Of a stretch of DNA of 64,000 nt, positions 26,596 to 35,155 are shown piece by piece; position 1 is the stretch's first letter; each line of letters starts with the position of its first letter. Below the pieces are notes generated by a model that was not told where the DNA came from, made no database searches, and worked only from the letters and a program-made list of their open reading frames with translations. The stretch comes from Desulfacinum hydrothermale DSM 13146 (GTDB lineage: Bacteria; Desulfobacterota; Syntrophobacteria; Syntrophobacterales; DSM-9756). The translations under genes were made by a program, and so were the position numbers. The stretch is from contig NZ_FWXF01000015.1 in the NCBI RefSeq assembly GCF_900176285.1, forward strand, positions 25,022 through 89,021, in the 5' to 3' direction.

Positions 26596-28173
26596 TTATC
26601 CCGGTGAATGGCGTTTCTGCCAGTTGCTCAGGGTCTGGTAGCTTTTGAATCCGAGCAGTTCGGCGGCCCGCGACTTATTGCCGTTGGTCTGGTCCAAGGC
26701 CCGCTGGATGTAGTGGTGGGCCACCTCGCTGATCACGTCCTTCAGCTGGAAACCAGAGCCCAGGGGGCGATCCAGGATCCCCGACCGGCCGCTTGCGTCC
26801 AGCGGCAGAAGCGCGTCCTGGATATCTTCGATTTCGATCACGTCCCGATCCGACCAGATGGCGGCACGACGCAGGGTGTTCAAGAGTTCGCGTACGTTCC
26901 CCGGCCAGGGGTGGGCGAGCAGCAGTTTGCGTGCGGCCACAGCCAGGGTCTTTTCCACATAGCCCGGGTCCTCCCGGCTTTCCCGGTTGACCCGGTGGAG
27001 CATGGCATCCACCAGTAGCTCAAGATCTCCTTCCCGCTCCCGGATCGGCGGCAGCTTGAAAATGGCCACCGCCAACCGGTAGAAAAGATCAGCCCGGAAT
27101 CGCCCGGCTCGCACTTCGTCCAACAGGTTGCGGTTGGTGGCGGCGATGATCCGGACATCCAGCGGAATTTCCTTGCTGGAACCTATGCGGGTCACCGCTC
27201 CCTGCTGCAGCACCCGGAGGATCTTCACCTGGGCACCGAGCGGCAGCTCGCCGATTTCGTCCAGAAAGAGAGTGCCGCCGTCGGCCTGCTCGAAATGGCC
27301 CTTTCGGAGCTTGTCCGCCCCCGTGAAGGCGCCCTTCTGGTGCCCGAACAGTTCCGATTCGACCAGTTCGGGGGGGATCGCGCCGCAATTGATCGCCTGG
27401 AAGGGTTGATTCTTGCGCGGACTGCGCTCGTGAATGTGGCGTGCCAGGAGCTCCTTGCCGGTCCCGGATTCTCCTTCGATCAAAACGGAAACGGAACGCC
27501 GAGCCACCCGCTCGGCCCGATCCATGAGCCGTTGCATGGCGTCGCAGTTATAGACGATGCGGGAAAACCCCGGTTCCTCGAACGACGCTGAAGCTTCCGC
27601 CAATTTTTCCAGGCGCCGGTCCGGCCGTCGCATGAGATCGGCCAGCATCATCATGGGTGGGGGCTCCGCCCTTGTGCGGCCCCTGAAGCGCTCCGCCCGG
27701 CGCATCATGTCGGGCACGAATTGGGCCGTGATATCGAAAGGAACCGGCGCGTCCTGGACCCCGGCTTCCGGCGACGATTCAATCAGTTCGGCATCGAACC
27801 TGGCCTTGGACAGGATGATCCAAACCGCCGCCATGTGCGGGGTGCCGGGACTCAGGTGGAAGGTGAGCCGAACTTGCTTGCCGTGGCGCTTCTGAACATC
27901 GAGCACCGCCGCCACCGCGGCTTCGTAGATCTCGCCGAAATGGGTGGGCCGCGTGAGCGCCACTTGGCGGTGACGCAGGCGGGCCGGTGTGATCTTCTTC
28001 AGCCAGTCCAGGTAGCCCCTGATGGTGTCTTCATCGGTGTCACACAACAGAAAGATTTCACTGAACCGGCGCGTCCGGGCGGCCTGGCCGATGGGCCCGA
28101 GCCCGCACTCCACTTCTCCCCGGGACGCCCGGATATCCGTTTTCCCCAGCCAGCAAACCAGAACATTTCCCAT
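26596..28173 (-). CDS. Sigma-54 activator with RtcR-like CARF sensor domain
   Basis: Encodes 525 residues. Residues 1 to about 165 are a CARF-type domain like that of RtcR: FGEIYEA, FHLSPGTPHMAAVW (108-111 SPGT) and FDAELIESSP, matching the E. coli RtcR segment ending LIQSSP. The AAA+ core has Walker A GESGTGKE (234-241), GAFTGA (281-286, sigma-54 contact) and Walker B LFLDEIGE (302-309). A Fis-type helix-turn-helix (RAAELLGFKSYQTLSNW) ends the protein. CARF domains bind cyclic oligonucleotides or RNA-end ligands. No rtcA or rtcB lies nearby. Its likely target is the divergent ARPP-1 gene, which has a sigma-54 promoter. Confidence 0.85.
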   Translation of the reverse strand: MGNVLVCWLGKTDIRASRGEVECGLGPIGQAARTRRFSEIFLLCDTDEDTIRGYLDWLKKITPARLRHRQVALTRPTHFGEIYEAAVAAVLDVQKRHGKQVRLTFHLSPGTPHMAAVWIILSKARFDAELIESSPEAGVQDAPVPFDITAQFVPDMMRRAERFRGRTRAEPPPMMMLADLMRRPDRRLEKLAEASASFEEPGFSRIVYNCDAMQRLMDRAERVARRSVSVLIEGESGTGKELLARHIHERSPRKNQPFQAINCGAIPPELVESELFGHQKGAFTGADKLRKGHFEQADGGTLFLDEIGELPLGAQVKILRVLQQGAVTRIGSSKEIPLDVRIIAATNRNLLDEVRAGRFRADLFYRLAVAIFKLPPIREREGDLELLVDAMLHRVNRESREDPGYVEKTLAVAARKLLLAHPWPGNVRELLNTLRRAAIWSDRDVIEIEDIQDALLPLDASGRSGILDRPLGSGFQLKDVISEVAHHYIQRALDQTNGNKSRAAELLGFKSYQTLSNWQKRHSPG

Positions 28174-28310
28174 GAGTCGCCGCCCAGCCGTGGAGGGTAA
28201 AATTTTTTATGATGAGAGAAAGAAACAGTTTTCTATACCACGGGGTTCGCGGAGGTTCAATGGAGGCAAAAGCTGGTCGAAAAAGGGATTTCCCGTATGA
28301 TGTGGAATCA

Positions 28311-28325
28311 TGGCACGGTGCTTGC
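28311..28325 (+). promoter_or_regulatory. Sigma-54 (-24/-12) promoter for the ARPP-1 gene
   Basis: TGGCAC (28311-28316), five bases, TTGC (28322-28325). The GG and GC are exactly 12 bases apart, matching the RpoN consensus TGGCACG-N4-TTGC. It lies about 100 bases before the ARPP-1 start and on the side facing the sigma-54 activator gene. The 137 bases between activator start and promoter could hold its enhancer site. Confidence 0.8.
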
Positions 28326-28422
28326 CCTATGCAGGGAGAGTGGGTCGAAGCCGCCGGGCAGCGGGTGGTGCCGGCGGGCCGGACGGCATGCCATACTTTT
28401 TCCTGCAAACGGGAGGTAACCC

Positions 28423-29448
28423 ATGCGATTGACGGACTTTTGGAATGGCGAGTGTCGGTTGGGAAACGCGGTTGTGACGGGAGCCTTGGGGATGCTGCCG
28501 TTGTTGGCGGATGTGGAGGAAGACCGGGAGGATCTGCAATTTCTCCTGCTGGATGAAGCCATTTCCCACGAAGTCCTGCGGGTGACGGAGACTGGGGAGG
28601 GCGGGGAGGTGCCATTTCTTCTGGTGAAAAACACGGGCGACCAGCCGGTGCTGATCCTGGAAGGCGAGGAGCTGGTGGGCGGCAAGCAGAACCGGGTGGT
28701 GAACGCGACCCTGCTGGTGCCGGCGAAAAGTTCGCTGCGGATCCCGGTTTCCTGCATGGAACAGGGCCGCTGGCGCCTGGACAGCACGGCCTTCCAGGCC
28801 GGCGGCGCGCTTTTTCGGGCCAAATCGAGGGCCCGCCAGAAGGCCGGTGTCAGTGCCAACATTCGCCGGACCGGGGAGTTCCGAAGTCATCAGATGAGCG
28901 TTTGGGAGGAGGTTGAAGATTCCCTGGACGAACTGCGGGCCGCCTCCCCCACCCGCGATTTTCGGGCGGCCCGGGAACGGGTCTCTTCCGAAATCGATCG
29001 TTATGTGGATGAGCTTCTTCCCCAAGATGGGCAACGGGGAGCGATCTTCTTTTCCGCCCGCGGGGTACTCGGCTGTGAATGGCTGGCCACCTCGGACCTG
29101 TTGAAGCGGGCCTTTCCCAAGATCATCCGGAGCTTCGCCTTTGAGGTGCTGAACGCGCCCGGGGTGTCCCATGCCGGCGCCCAAGCGGCGAGCGCCTGGT
29201 GGAACCGGGTTCTGGAATGCCCGATCAGAGCCTTCCCGTCTCCTGGAGCCGGAGAGGATCTGCGGCTGGAAAACGAGGACCTGGTGGGCTCGGCACTGCT
29301 CTGGCGGCAGCGTCTGGTGCATCTGTCCTGTTTTCCCAGCCGTTGGGACGACACCGGCACCCAAGACGATCGGCTCCGAAGCCGCCGCCAATCGGCCGGG
29401 GAACGTCGGCGCCGGATGCGCAACCGGCAGGATCCCAGCGAATCCTAG
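28423..29448 (+). CDS. ARPP-1-domain protein
   Basis: Encodes 341 residues. The conserved core has FLLVKNTGDQPVLILEGEEL then VGGKQNRVVNATLLVP (about 65-100) and IPVSCMEQGRW. This matches ARPP-1, the domain named for association with ADP-ribosylglycohydrolase and rhodanese-phosphatase genes. Its biochemical role is unknown. The C-terminal 40 residues are Arg-rich and low complexity. GGGAGG precedes the ATG. It is expressed from a sigma-54 promoter opposite a CARF-sigma-54 activator, so it is the probable output of that sensor. A duplicated piece lies at 25177-25442. Confidence 0.75.
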   Translation: MRLTDFWNGECRLGNAVVTGALGMLPLLADVEEDREDLQFLLLDEAISHEVLRVTETGEGGEVPFLLVKNTGDQPVLILEGEELVGGKQNRVVNATLLVPAKSSLRIPVSCMEQGRWRLDSTAFQAGGALFRAKSRARQKAGVSANIRRTGEFRSHQMSVWEEVEDSLDELRAASPTRDFRAARERVSSEIDRYVDELLPQDGQRGAIFFSARGVLGCEWLATSDLLKRAFPKIIRSFAFEVLNAPGVSHAGAQAASAWWNRVLECPIRAFPSPGAGEDLRLENEDLVGSALLWRQRLVHLSCFPSRWDDTGTQDDRLRSRRQSAGERRRRMRNRQDPSES

Positions 29449-29500
29449 CCGGGTGGATCGATGGGCCGGTTCTTCCATGGATTCGATGGGGCCGCTTCCC

Positions 29501-29665
29501 GGGAGGCTGTCCGAAAACGCCCGGGTTGCGCTCCATCCGGGCCCGTGCTGCCGGCCTGACCAGGTCGCTGTGATAGGGGCGGGTTCCGAACCCGCCCCGA
29601 CAACGCTCAAAAAGCACCACGCAGGCCGTGTTCCAGGGAGCTGCAGGCAAGGCCCCGGGCATTGT
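29501..29665. repeat. Dispersed non-coding repeat, copy 2
   Basis: Carries the same ordered blocks as 1709-1800: CTGTCCGAAAACGCCCGGGTTG, ATAGGGGCGGGTTC-CGAACCCGCCCC (a perfect palindrome around 29576-29598) and TCAAAAAGCACCACG. It is longer than copy 1 by about 45 bases between the first two blocks. It lies between the ARPP-1 gene and tRNA-Arg and is non-coding. Confidence 0.5.
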
Positions 29666-29724
29666 AAATTTTCACATGGATCGGATCGTGTACCAGTGGA
29701 GGGGGCGGGACTGCAGGCAAAGCA

Positions 29725-29760
29725 AAACGGGGTTGCAACCCGGTGGTTGCAACCCCGTTT
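29725..29760. terminator. Bidirectional terminator at tRNA-Arg
   Basis: A perfect 15-pair stem, AAACGGGGTTGCAAC (29725-29739) / GTTGCAACCCCGTTT (29746-29760), with a six-base loop. T-rich tails follow on both strands. It ends the tRNA-Arg transcript (minus) and anything coming from the ARPP-1 side. Confidence 0.8.
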
Positions 29761-29767
29761 CTTTTTC

Positions 29768-29844
<77 letters not shown>

Positions 29845-29872
29845 ATTGGGCCTTGGAACGAAGCGGCTTATA

Positions 29873-30676
29873 TCACTTTGATTGGGCCGGAGCAAGGAAA
29901 AAATCCCCCGGCCCGCTTTCCGCTTCCAGCCCCCAGTGTTTCAGCTCCTCCAGCATGGCATAGTGGGTGAGATCGTGCTGAATGGGCGTCACCGACACGT
30001 AGTGATCGGCCAGAGCCTGAACGTCCGCGTCCGGGCTGTTTTCCGTCTCCACGATGTTTCCGGTGAGCCAGTAGTAGACCCGGTTTCGCGGATCCACCCG
30101 GCGGTCGTAGCTTTCCTGGTAAGTGAGCCGGCCCTGACGGGTTACGCGCATCCCCCGCACCTGTGATGCCGGCACGTTGGGCACGTTCACGTTGAGGCTC
30201 ACCCCCCTGGGAAGGCCGAAACGCTCGATCCGCTCCAGGATGCGCAAGACCGCGTCGGTGGCCGCCGAAAAATCGGACGGTTCAAAGGAATCGATGGACA
30301 CCGCCACCGCCGGAAAGCCCAGGATGGCTCCCTCGGTGGCCGCCGACACCGTCCCCGAATAGAGCACGTTGATGCCCACGTTGGCGCCCAGATTGATCCC
30401 GGAAACCACCACGTCCGGAAGCGGCCGCACCAGTTCCCGAATGGCCAGCTTGACGCAATCGGCCGGCGTGCCGCTGCAGGCATGCCCGAAAAAGGCCCCG
30501 TTTCGCTTCACGGGCTTCACCCGAAGCGGATCGAGAAAGGTGATGGCGTGCCCCACCGCGCTCTGTTCCGTCTCCGGCGCCACCACCACCACGTCGTGTT
30601 CGGCAATCAGAGCCTCGTAGAGGGCTTCGATGCCCTTGGCGAAGATCCCGTCGTCGTTTGTGAGCAGCACCCGCAT
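29873..30676 (-). CDS. surE: 5'/3'-nucleotidase SurE
   Basis: Encodes 267 residues. The start is MRVLLTNDDG, whose Asp pair is the metal site of SurE. PETEQSAVGHAIT, CSGTPADCVKLA, PDVVVSGINLGANVG and YSGTVSAATEG follow the family order. It removes phosphate from nucleoside monophosphates and is common in stress-survival loci. It starts four bases after the korC stop, so it is probably co-transcribed with the kor genes; it ends next to tRNA-Arg. Confidence 0.93.
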   Translation of the reverse strand: MRVLLTNDDGIFAKGIEALYEALIAEHDVVVVAPETEQSAVGHAITFLDPLRVKPVKRNGAFFGHACSGTPADCVKLAIRELVRPLPDVVVSGINLGANVGINVLYSGTVSAATEGAILGFPAVAVSIDSFEPSDFSAATDAVLRILERIERFGLPRGVSLNVNVPNVPASQVRGMRVTRQGRLTYQESYDRRVDPRNRVYYWLTGNIVETENSPDADVQALADHYVSVTPIQHDLTHYAMLEELKHWGLEAESGPGDFFLAPAQSK

Positions 30677-30680
30677 GGAT

Positions 30681-31229
30681 TTAGTGCCCCTGCATGTAGA
30701 GCTTGGCCGCATTGATGCCCGTTTCCAGCGCCTTCCGGTTCAGCTCCTCCGTTCCCGGCGGAACCCGGCCCAGAACCGCCGCTTCCAGCGACGCCAGGGA
30801 GACCACCTTGGTGAGCGTGGCCAGGGCGCCCAGGGCCACGATGTTGGCCACCATTTCCTTTTTGAGCTCGGCGCGGGCAAGCTGGGTAAAGGGGAGGGCG
30901 ATGGCCCGCGTGGTGGGGATCTGCTTGACGAAGGTGCTGTCCACCACCAGGGTGCCCTCCGGCTTCAGGTCGAAAAAGTAAGCGTCACACGACTTCTGGT
31001 TCATGGCCAGGAGCAGGTCCGGCTTGATGGCCTTGGGGTAGTCGATCTCTTCATCGCTGATGACCACCTCCGCCTTGCTGGCCCCGCCCCGGGCTTCCGG
31101 CCCGTAGCTCTGGGTCTGGCACACATACTTTCCGTCATGGACCCCGGCGGCTTCGGCCAAGATGATGCCGGCCATGATGATTCCTTGCCCGCCGGATCCG
31201 CTCAAACGCACTTCATACCGATATCCCAT
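30681..31229 (-). CDS. korC: 2-oxoglutarate:ferredoxin oxidoreductase gamma subunit
   Basis: Encodes 182 residues. The start is MGYRYEVRLSGSGGQGIIMAG, the typical opening of the gamma (POR/KOR-C) domain. QSYGPEARGGASKAEVVIS and DLLLAMNQKSCDAY follow. The gamma subunit helps bind CoA and assemble the enzyme. A gap of 244 bases separates it from korB on the same strand, longer than the other spacings in the cluster, without a visible gene. Confidence 0.88.
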   Translation of the reverse strand: MGYRYEVRLSGSGGQGIIMAGIILAEAAGVHDGKYVCQTQSYGPEARGGASKAEVVISDEEIDYPKAIKPDLLLAMNQKSCDAYFFDLKPEGTLVVDSTFVKQIPTTRAIALPFTQLARAELKKEMVANIVALGALATLTKVVSLASLEAAVLGRVPPGTEELNRKALETGINAAKLYMQGH

Positions 31230-31473
31230 TGGACAGGTCCCTTTCCCTTTTGCATGAAACGGGTGGTCCGTGATTCGTGATCTGGAGATCGCCATTTGTG
31301 ATGCGCCAGGGGGAAAGCCTTGCCGGGTATGGCGACGCACGGGCTTCGATTCAACCACGGTTTGTCGCTTCACCCTCACTTGGACCCTCTACCCCGGCCG
31401 CGTCGGCCATCGCGGCTTTCCTTCCGGCCTGTCAGGACGTCCCACGCCGGTCGGCTTCCCCAAACCGGTCCCA

Positions 31474-32316
31474 TCAGCGCGCGGCGGCCATCTTGGCCCG
31501 GGCCGCTTCCCGGATTTTTTTGTATTCTTCCGTGTAGATGGGAAGATCCCGGTCCACCAAGACGCCGATGGTGAATCGGTCGGCCAGCTCCTCTTCGCCC
31601 ATCTCGGCCGTCTTTTCCACCCGCACCGCGTGGTCCTTCTGCCAGCGGAGCATCTCCACGGCTCCTCCCAGCTTGTTTCGACGCCCGTACTGGGTGTGGC
31701 AGTTGCTCACCACCTCCACCACGGAAAAGCCCCTCTTGACGATGGCTTTTTCGATCAGCTTATCCAACATGTTGGCATGATAGACCGTGCCGCGCGCCAC
31801 CATGGCCGCCCCGGCCGTCACCGCCAGCTCGGCGATGGAAAAGGCATGCTCGATGTGTCGGTACATCGCCGTGGTGGCCAGGGCCCCGTAGGGCGTGGTG
31901 GGCGAATACTGGCCGCCGGTCATCCCGTAGATGTTGTTGTTGATGATGATGGCCGTCAGATTCAGGTTGCGTCGGGCCGCATGGATGAAGTGGTTTCCGC
32001 CGATGGCCGTGGCGTCCCCGTCCCCCATGATGACGATCACGTGGAGATTGGGATTGGCCAGCTTCACACCGGTGGCGAATGTGAGGGCCCGCCCGTGGGT
32101 GGTGTGCAGCGTATTGAAATCCACGTACACGGGCAGCCGTCCCGAACAACCGATGCCCGAGACCAGCACCACGTCGTCCTTTTCATAGCCCAGCTTGTCG
32201 ATGGCCCGGATGAGTGAACCCAGTACGATCCCGTTTCCACAACCGGGGCACCAAACGTGGGGAAACTTCTTGTCGTGACGCAGGTATTTATGGATGAGTT
32301 TGGTCACTTCCGCCAT
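31474..32316 (-). CDS. korB: 2-oxoglutarate:ferredoxin oxidoreductase beta subunit
   Basis: Encodes 280 residues. FPHVWCPGCGNGIVLG carries the thiamine-pyrophosphate-side Cys residues; IMGDGDATAIGGNHFIHAARRN and NNNIYGMTGGQYSPTTP form the TPP/Mg2+ site. With KorA it decarboxylates 2-oxoglutarate to succinyl-CoA and reduces ferredoxin, or runs in reverse. korA ends 21 bases upstream. The choice of 2-oxoglutarate over other 2-oxoacids rests on the korDABC arrangement and the adjacent TCA genes. Confidence 0.88.
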   Translation of the reverse strand: MAEVTKLIHKYLRHDKKFPHVWCPGCGNGIVLGSLIRAIDKLGYEKDDVVLVSGIGCSGRLPVYVDFNTLHTTHGRALTFATGVKLANPNLHVIVIMGDGDATAIGGNHFIHAARRNLNLTAIIINNNIYGMTGGQYSPTTPYGALATTAMYRHIEHAFSIAELAVTAGAAMVARGTVYHANMLDKLIEKAIVKRGFSVVEVVSNCHTQYGRRNKLGGAVEMLRWQKDHAVRVEKTAEMGEEELADRFTIGVLVDRDLPIYTEEYKKIREAARAKMAAAR

Positions 32317-32337
32317 GGTTCTTCCCTCTTTCCACCC

Positions 32338-33483
32338 CTACATCTTGATGAGGCGCACCAGGATCTCCTCGGGGGTGATCAGGTTTCCGTCGATTCGGTT
32401 GATGGTTTCCACACGGGTTGCGCCCTGATTGATCCGTTTCACTTCCCGGGACACCTGGCCCATGTTGAGTTCCGGCACCAGCACGGCCTTCACCCGGGAA
32501 AGATACGGCTCCAAGATCTGGCGAGGAAAGGGCCACAAGGTGATGAGCTGCATCATCCCCGCCTTGACGCCCCGCTCCCGGGCTTCGCGCACCGCCCGTC
32601 TGGCGGAGCGGGCCACGGATCCATAGGCCACCACCAGGATCTCCGCATCTTCGGTGAGTTCCTCGTCCACCATCAGGATGTCGAAAAAGTGTTGAGAGAT
32701 CTTGCGATGAATCCGGTTGAGAAACGGCACGATCTCGTCGGGTCGCTGAGTCGGAAAGCCTCGCACGTCGTGGACAAGGCCTGTGACGTGGTAGCGGTAG
32801 CCGTCCCCGAAGATGCCCATGGGCGGGACGCCCCGGCTGTTGTCTTCGTAGGGCACGTACCATTCCGGCGGCATGTTGGGCCGGATCCGGTCGATCACTT
32901 CGATCTCGCCCGGGTGCGGCAGGCTGATCTTTTCCCGGGTGTGGCCCACCACTTCGTCGGAAAGGATGATCACCGGCGTGCGGTACTTTTCCGCCAGGTT
33001 GAAGGCTTTGACCGTGATATCAAAGCACTCCTTGGTGGTGGAGACGGCCAGCACGATGATGGGGTGATCTCCGTGGGTGCCCCAGCGGGCCTGCATCACG
33101 TCGGCCTGACTCACATTGGTGGGAAGCCCCGTGCTGGGCCCGCCCCGCATGACGTTGACCACCACGCAGGGCACCTCCGCCACACAGGCGAACCCCAGGT
33201 TTTCCTGCATGAGGGAAAAGCCCGGGCCACTGGTGGCGGTCATGGACTTGGCCCCCGCCAAGGACGCCCCGATGATGGCGCCCATGCTGGCGATTTCGTC
33301 CTCCATCTGGACGAACGTCCCCCCCACGGCGGGAAGTTTCACCGACATGACTTCACTGATTTCGGTCGCCGGCGTGATGGGATAGCCGGCGAAAAAGGTG
33401 CATCCGGCCGCTAAAGCCCCTTCCACCATGGCTTCGTTGCCCTGGAGGAGCACCTGGCGTCCCGTGGTCGCTTGCTCGTTCAC
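32338..33483 (-). CDS. korA: 2-oxoglutarate:ferredoxin oxidoreductase alpha subunit
   Basis: Encodes 381 residues. It opens QVLLQGNEAMVEGALAAG, then FFAGYPITPATEISE and ATSGPGFSLMQENLGFA, the POR_N pyrimidine-binding part. The second half (from about 200) is the transketolase-C-like domain with DILMVDEELTEDAEILVVAYG and PELNMGQVSREV. It combines with KorB in the catalytic core. korD precedes it by about 20 bases. Confidence 0.88.
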   Translation of the reverse strand: MNEQATTGRQVLLQGNEAMVEGALAAGCTFFAGYPITPATEISEVMSVKLPAVGGTFVQMEDEIASMGAIIGASLAGAKSMTATSGPGFSLMQENLGFACVAEVPCVVVNVMRGGPSTGLPTNVSQADVMQARWGTHGDHPIIVLAVSTTKECFDITVKAFNLAEKYRTPVIILSDEVVGHTREKISLPHPGEIEVIDRIRPNMPPEWYVPYEDNSRGVPPMGIFGDGYRYHVTGLVHDVRGFPTQRPDEIVPFLNRIHRKISQHFFDILMVDEELTEDAEILVVAYGSVARSARRAVREARERGVKAGMMQLITLWPFPRQILEPYLSRVKAVLVPELNMGQVSREVKRINQGATRVETINRIDGNLITPEEILVRLIKM

Positions 33484-33504
33484 AGCATCTTCTCCTTGTC
33501 ACCC

Positions 33505-33855
33505 CTAATCGTCGTCACCCACCGCCTTCTTCCTACGGGCGCGCACGCTGATGGCAAAATCCGGGCAGTGTATCTCGCAAAACCCGCAGCCCGTGCATCG
33601 ATCCGGCTGGGTCACCACCGGAGAGCCATCTTCGTCCATCTCGATGCACTGCCGGGGACAGAAGGCGGCGCAGATGCCACAGCCCTTGCACCAGCCCATG
33701 AAGATGGCGATATCATAGTCTTTTTTTGCCCGACTCGGTTTGGCTCCTTCCGAGGCCTCCTTCCGGAGCGGATCCACGGGAACGTCCGTCGACTCCTCCT
33801 GCAACGATTCCTGGGGCGTCTTCTTCCTGGTCTTTTTTGCCGTTTCGTCACCCAT
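33505..33855 (-). CDS. korD: Ferredoxin-type (delta) subunit of 2-oxoglutarate oxidoreductase
   Basis: Encodes 116 residues. The start is MGDETAKK, preceded by AGGAGA five bases away; a longer frame lacks a ribosome site. A Lys/Glu-rich N-terminal tail of about 45 residues leads to two [4Fe-4S] motifs, CKGCGICAAFCPRQC and CTGCGFCEIHCPD. It carries electrons from the KorAB core to free ferredoxin. First gene of the korDABC-surE run. Confidence 0.88.
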   Translation of the reverse strand: MGDETAKKTRKKTPQESLQEESTDVPVDPLRKEASEGAKPSRAKKDYDIAIFMGWCKGCGICAAFCPRQCIEMDEDGSPVVTQPDRCTGCGFCEIHCPDFAISVRARRKKAVGDDD

Positions 33856-34256
33856 TGTCTTCTCCTGAGAAAAAAGCCGTCTCGTGCCATCCATCCGTTG
33901 TGTCTCCTTAGCCCATCGCCCACCCATTTTCAACCACCAAAGGCCTTTGAGTCTGCAGAATCCATTGACAAAATGACTTCGCTGTACTAAGCACTGTCCC
34001 TACGGTAAGGATCTCCCGAAGCGGAACCAGCGAAGCTCGGTCGAACGCCCCAATTCACGAGAAGGCACCAACGGCAGCGGAGTCTTTCCACCCGGCGCCA
34101 CCATCACCAGGGAGACCGCCCCACCATGCAGGCACAACACCTCCGGCAAGCCCCCGCGCTTGCTACCGCCTCGATGTTCGTCAGATCAAGCGCCTTCCAG
34201 CCGTCGCCCCTTCTCTGGGGACTGGACCCATAGCCGTTTGAAAATAAGGAGGATCC
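33856..34256. other. Divergent intergenic region korD / fumarase
   Basis: About 400 bases without a supported gene. It must contain the promoters for the kor operon (minus) and the fumarase-sdh block (plus). A TTGACA at 33965-33970 has no well-spaced -10 partner. Nothing else stands out. Confidence 0.4.
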
Positions 34257-35096
34257 ATGCGCGAAATCCATGTGGACACGATTGCATCCGCCGTTCGGGA
34301 TCTTTGCATCCGCGCCAATACGGAGTTGGGCGAGGACGTGCTGGACGCCTTCCGCAAGGCCCTGGAAAGGGAGGAGTCACCGGCGGGAAAGGACATTTTG
34401 CAAAGGCTGATCCAGAACGCCGAGATCGCTCGGACCGAAGGGATCCCCATGTGCCAGGACACCGGGTTCGCCGTGGTCTTTGTGGACATGGGCCAAGATG
34501 TGCACATCGTGGGCGGCGGCCTTCGGGAAGCCGTGGAAGAAGGGGTGCGGCAGGGATACCGGGACGGCTACCTGCGCAAGAGCATCTGCCATCCCTTCAC
34601 GCGCCAGAACACCGGTGACAACACCCCCGCCATCGTCCATCTGGACGTGCGTCCCGGAGAGCACTTTCGGATCACGCTGGCCCCCAAGGGTGGAGGCAGT
34701 GAAAACATGAGCCGTGTGACCATGCTCACACCCGCCGCCGGCATCCAGGGGGTCAAGGACTTCGTGGTACAGCGGGTGAAGGAATCGGGCCCCAACCCCT
34801 GCCCGCCCACCATCGTGGGCGTGGGCATCGGCGGCACCTTTGAAACGGCGGCGCTTCTGGCCAAGAAGGCCCTGCTCCGCCCCGTGGGAAGTCCCCACCC
34901 CGATCCGGAACTGGCCGCTCTGGAAGCAGACTGGCTGGATGCCGTCAACGACCTGGGCATCGGCCCCCAGGGACTGGGGGGACGCGTCACCTCCCTGGCA
35001 GTCCACATCGAGATGATGCCGTGTCACATCGCCAGCCTGCCCGTGGCCGTGAACATTCAGTGCCACGCCGCCCGGCACAAGGAGACCGAACTCTGA
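34257..35096 (+). CDS. Class I fumarate hydratase alpha subunit
   Basis: Encodes 279 residues of the [4Fe-4S] fumarase/L-tartrate dehydratase alpha family. Cluster ligands are the Cys in IPMCQDTGFAVVF (about 65), GPNPCPPTIVGVGIGG (about 180) and NIQCHAARH (about 270). The substrate-binding TRQNTGDNTPAIVH is intact. With the beta subunit that follows it converts fumarate and malate. AAGGAGG precedes the ATG. Two-subunit fumarases are typical of anaerobes; aerobes often have one fused chain. Confidence 0.9.
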   Translation: MREIHVDTIASAVRDLCIRANTELGEDVLDAFRKALEREESPAGKDILQRLIQNAEIARTEGIPMCQDTGFAVVFVDMGQDVHIVGGGLREAVEEGVRQGYRDGYLRKSICHPFTRQNTGDNTPAIVHLDVRPGEHFRITLAPKGGGSENMSRVTMLTPAAGIQGVKDFVVQRVKESGPNPCPPTIVGVGIGGTFETAALLAKKALLRPVGSPHPDPELAALEADWLDAVNDLGIGPQGLGGRVTSLAVHIEMMPCHIASLPVAVNIQCHAARHKETEL

Positions 35097-35155
35097 TTGC
35101 AGTGACAAAGGGCTCGCCCCTTGTCCCTTGGATCCAAGAAAGGAGATGCCCCAAC

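Noticed and set aside
26596..28173. CRISPR or RNA-repair locus implied by the CARF domain
   Set aside because: No repeat-spacer array, cas gene, rtcA or rtcB is visible in the window.
33965..33990. TTGACA before the fumarase genes as a sigma-70 promoter
   Set aside because: The nearest -10-like sequence is only 14 bases away and poor.
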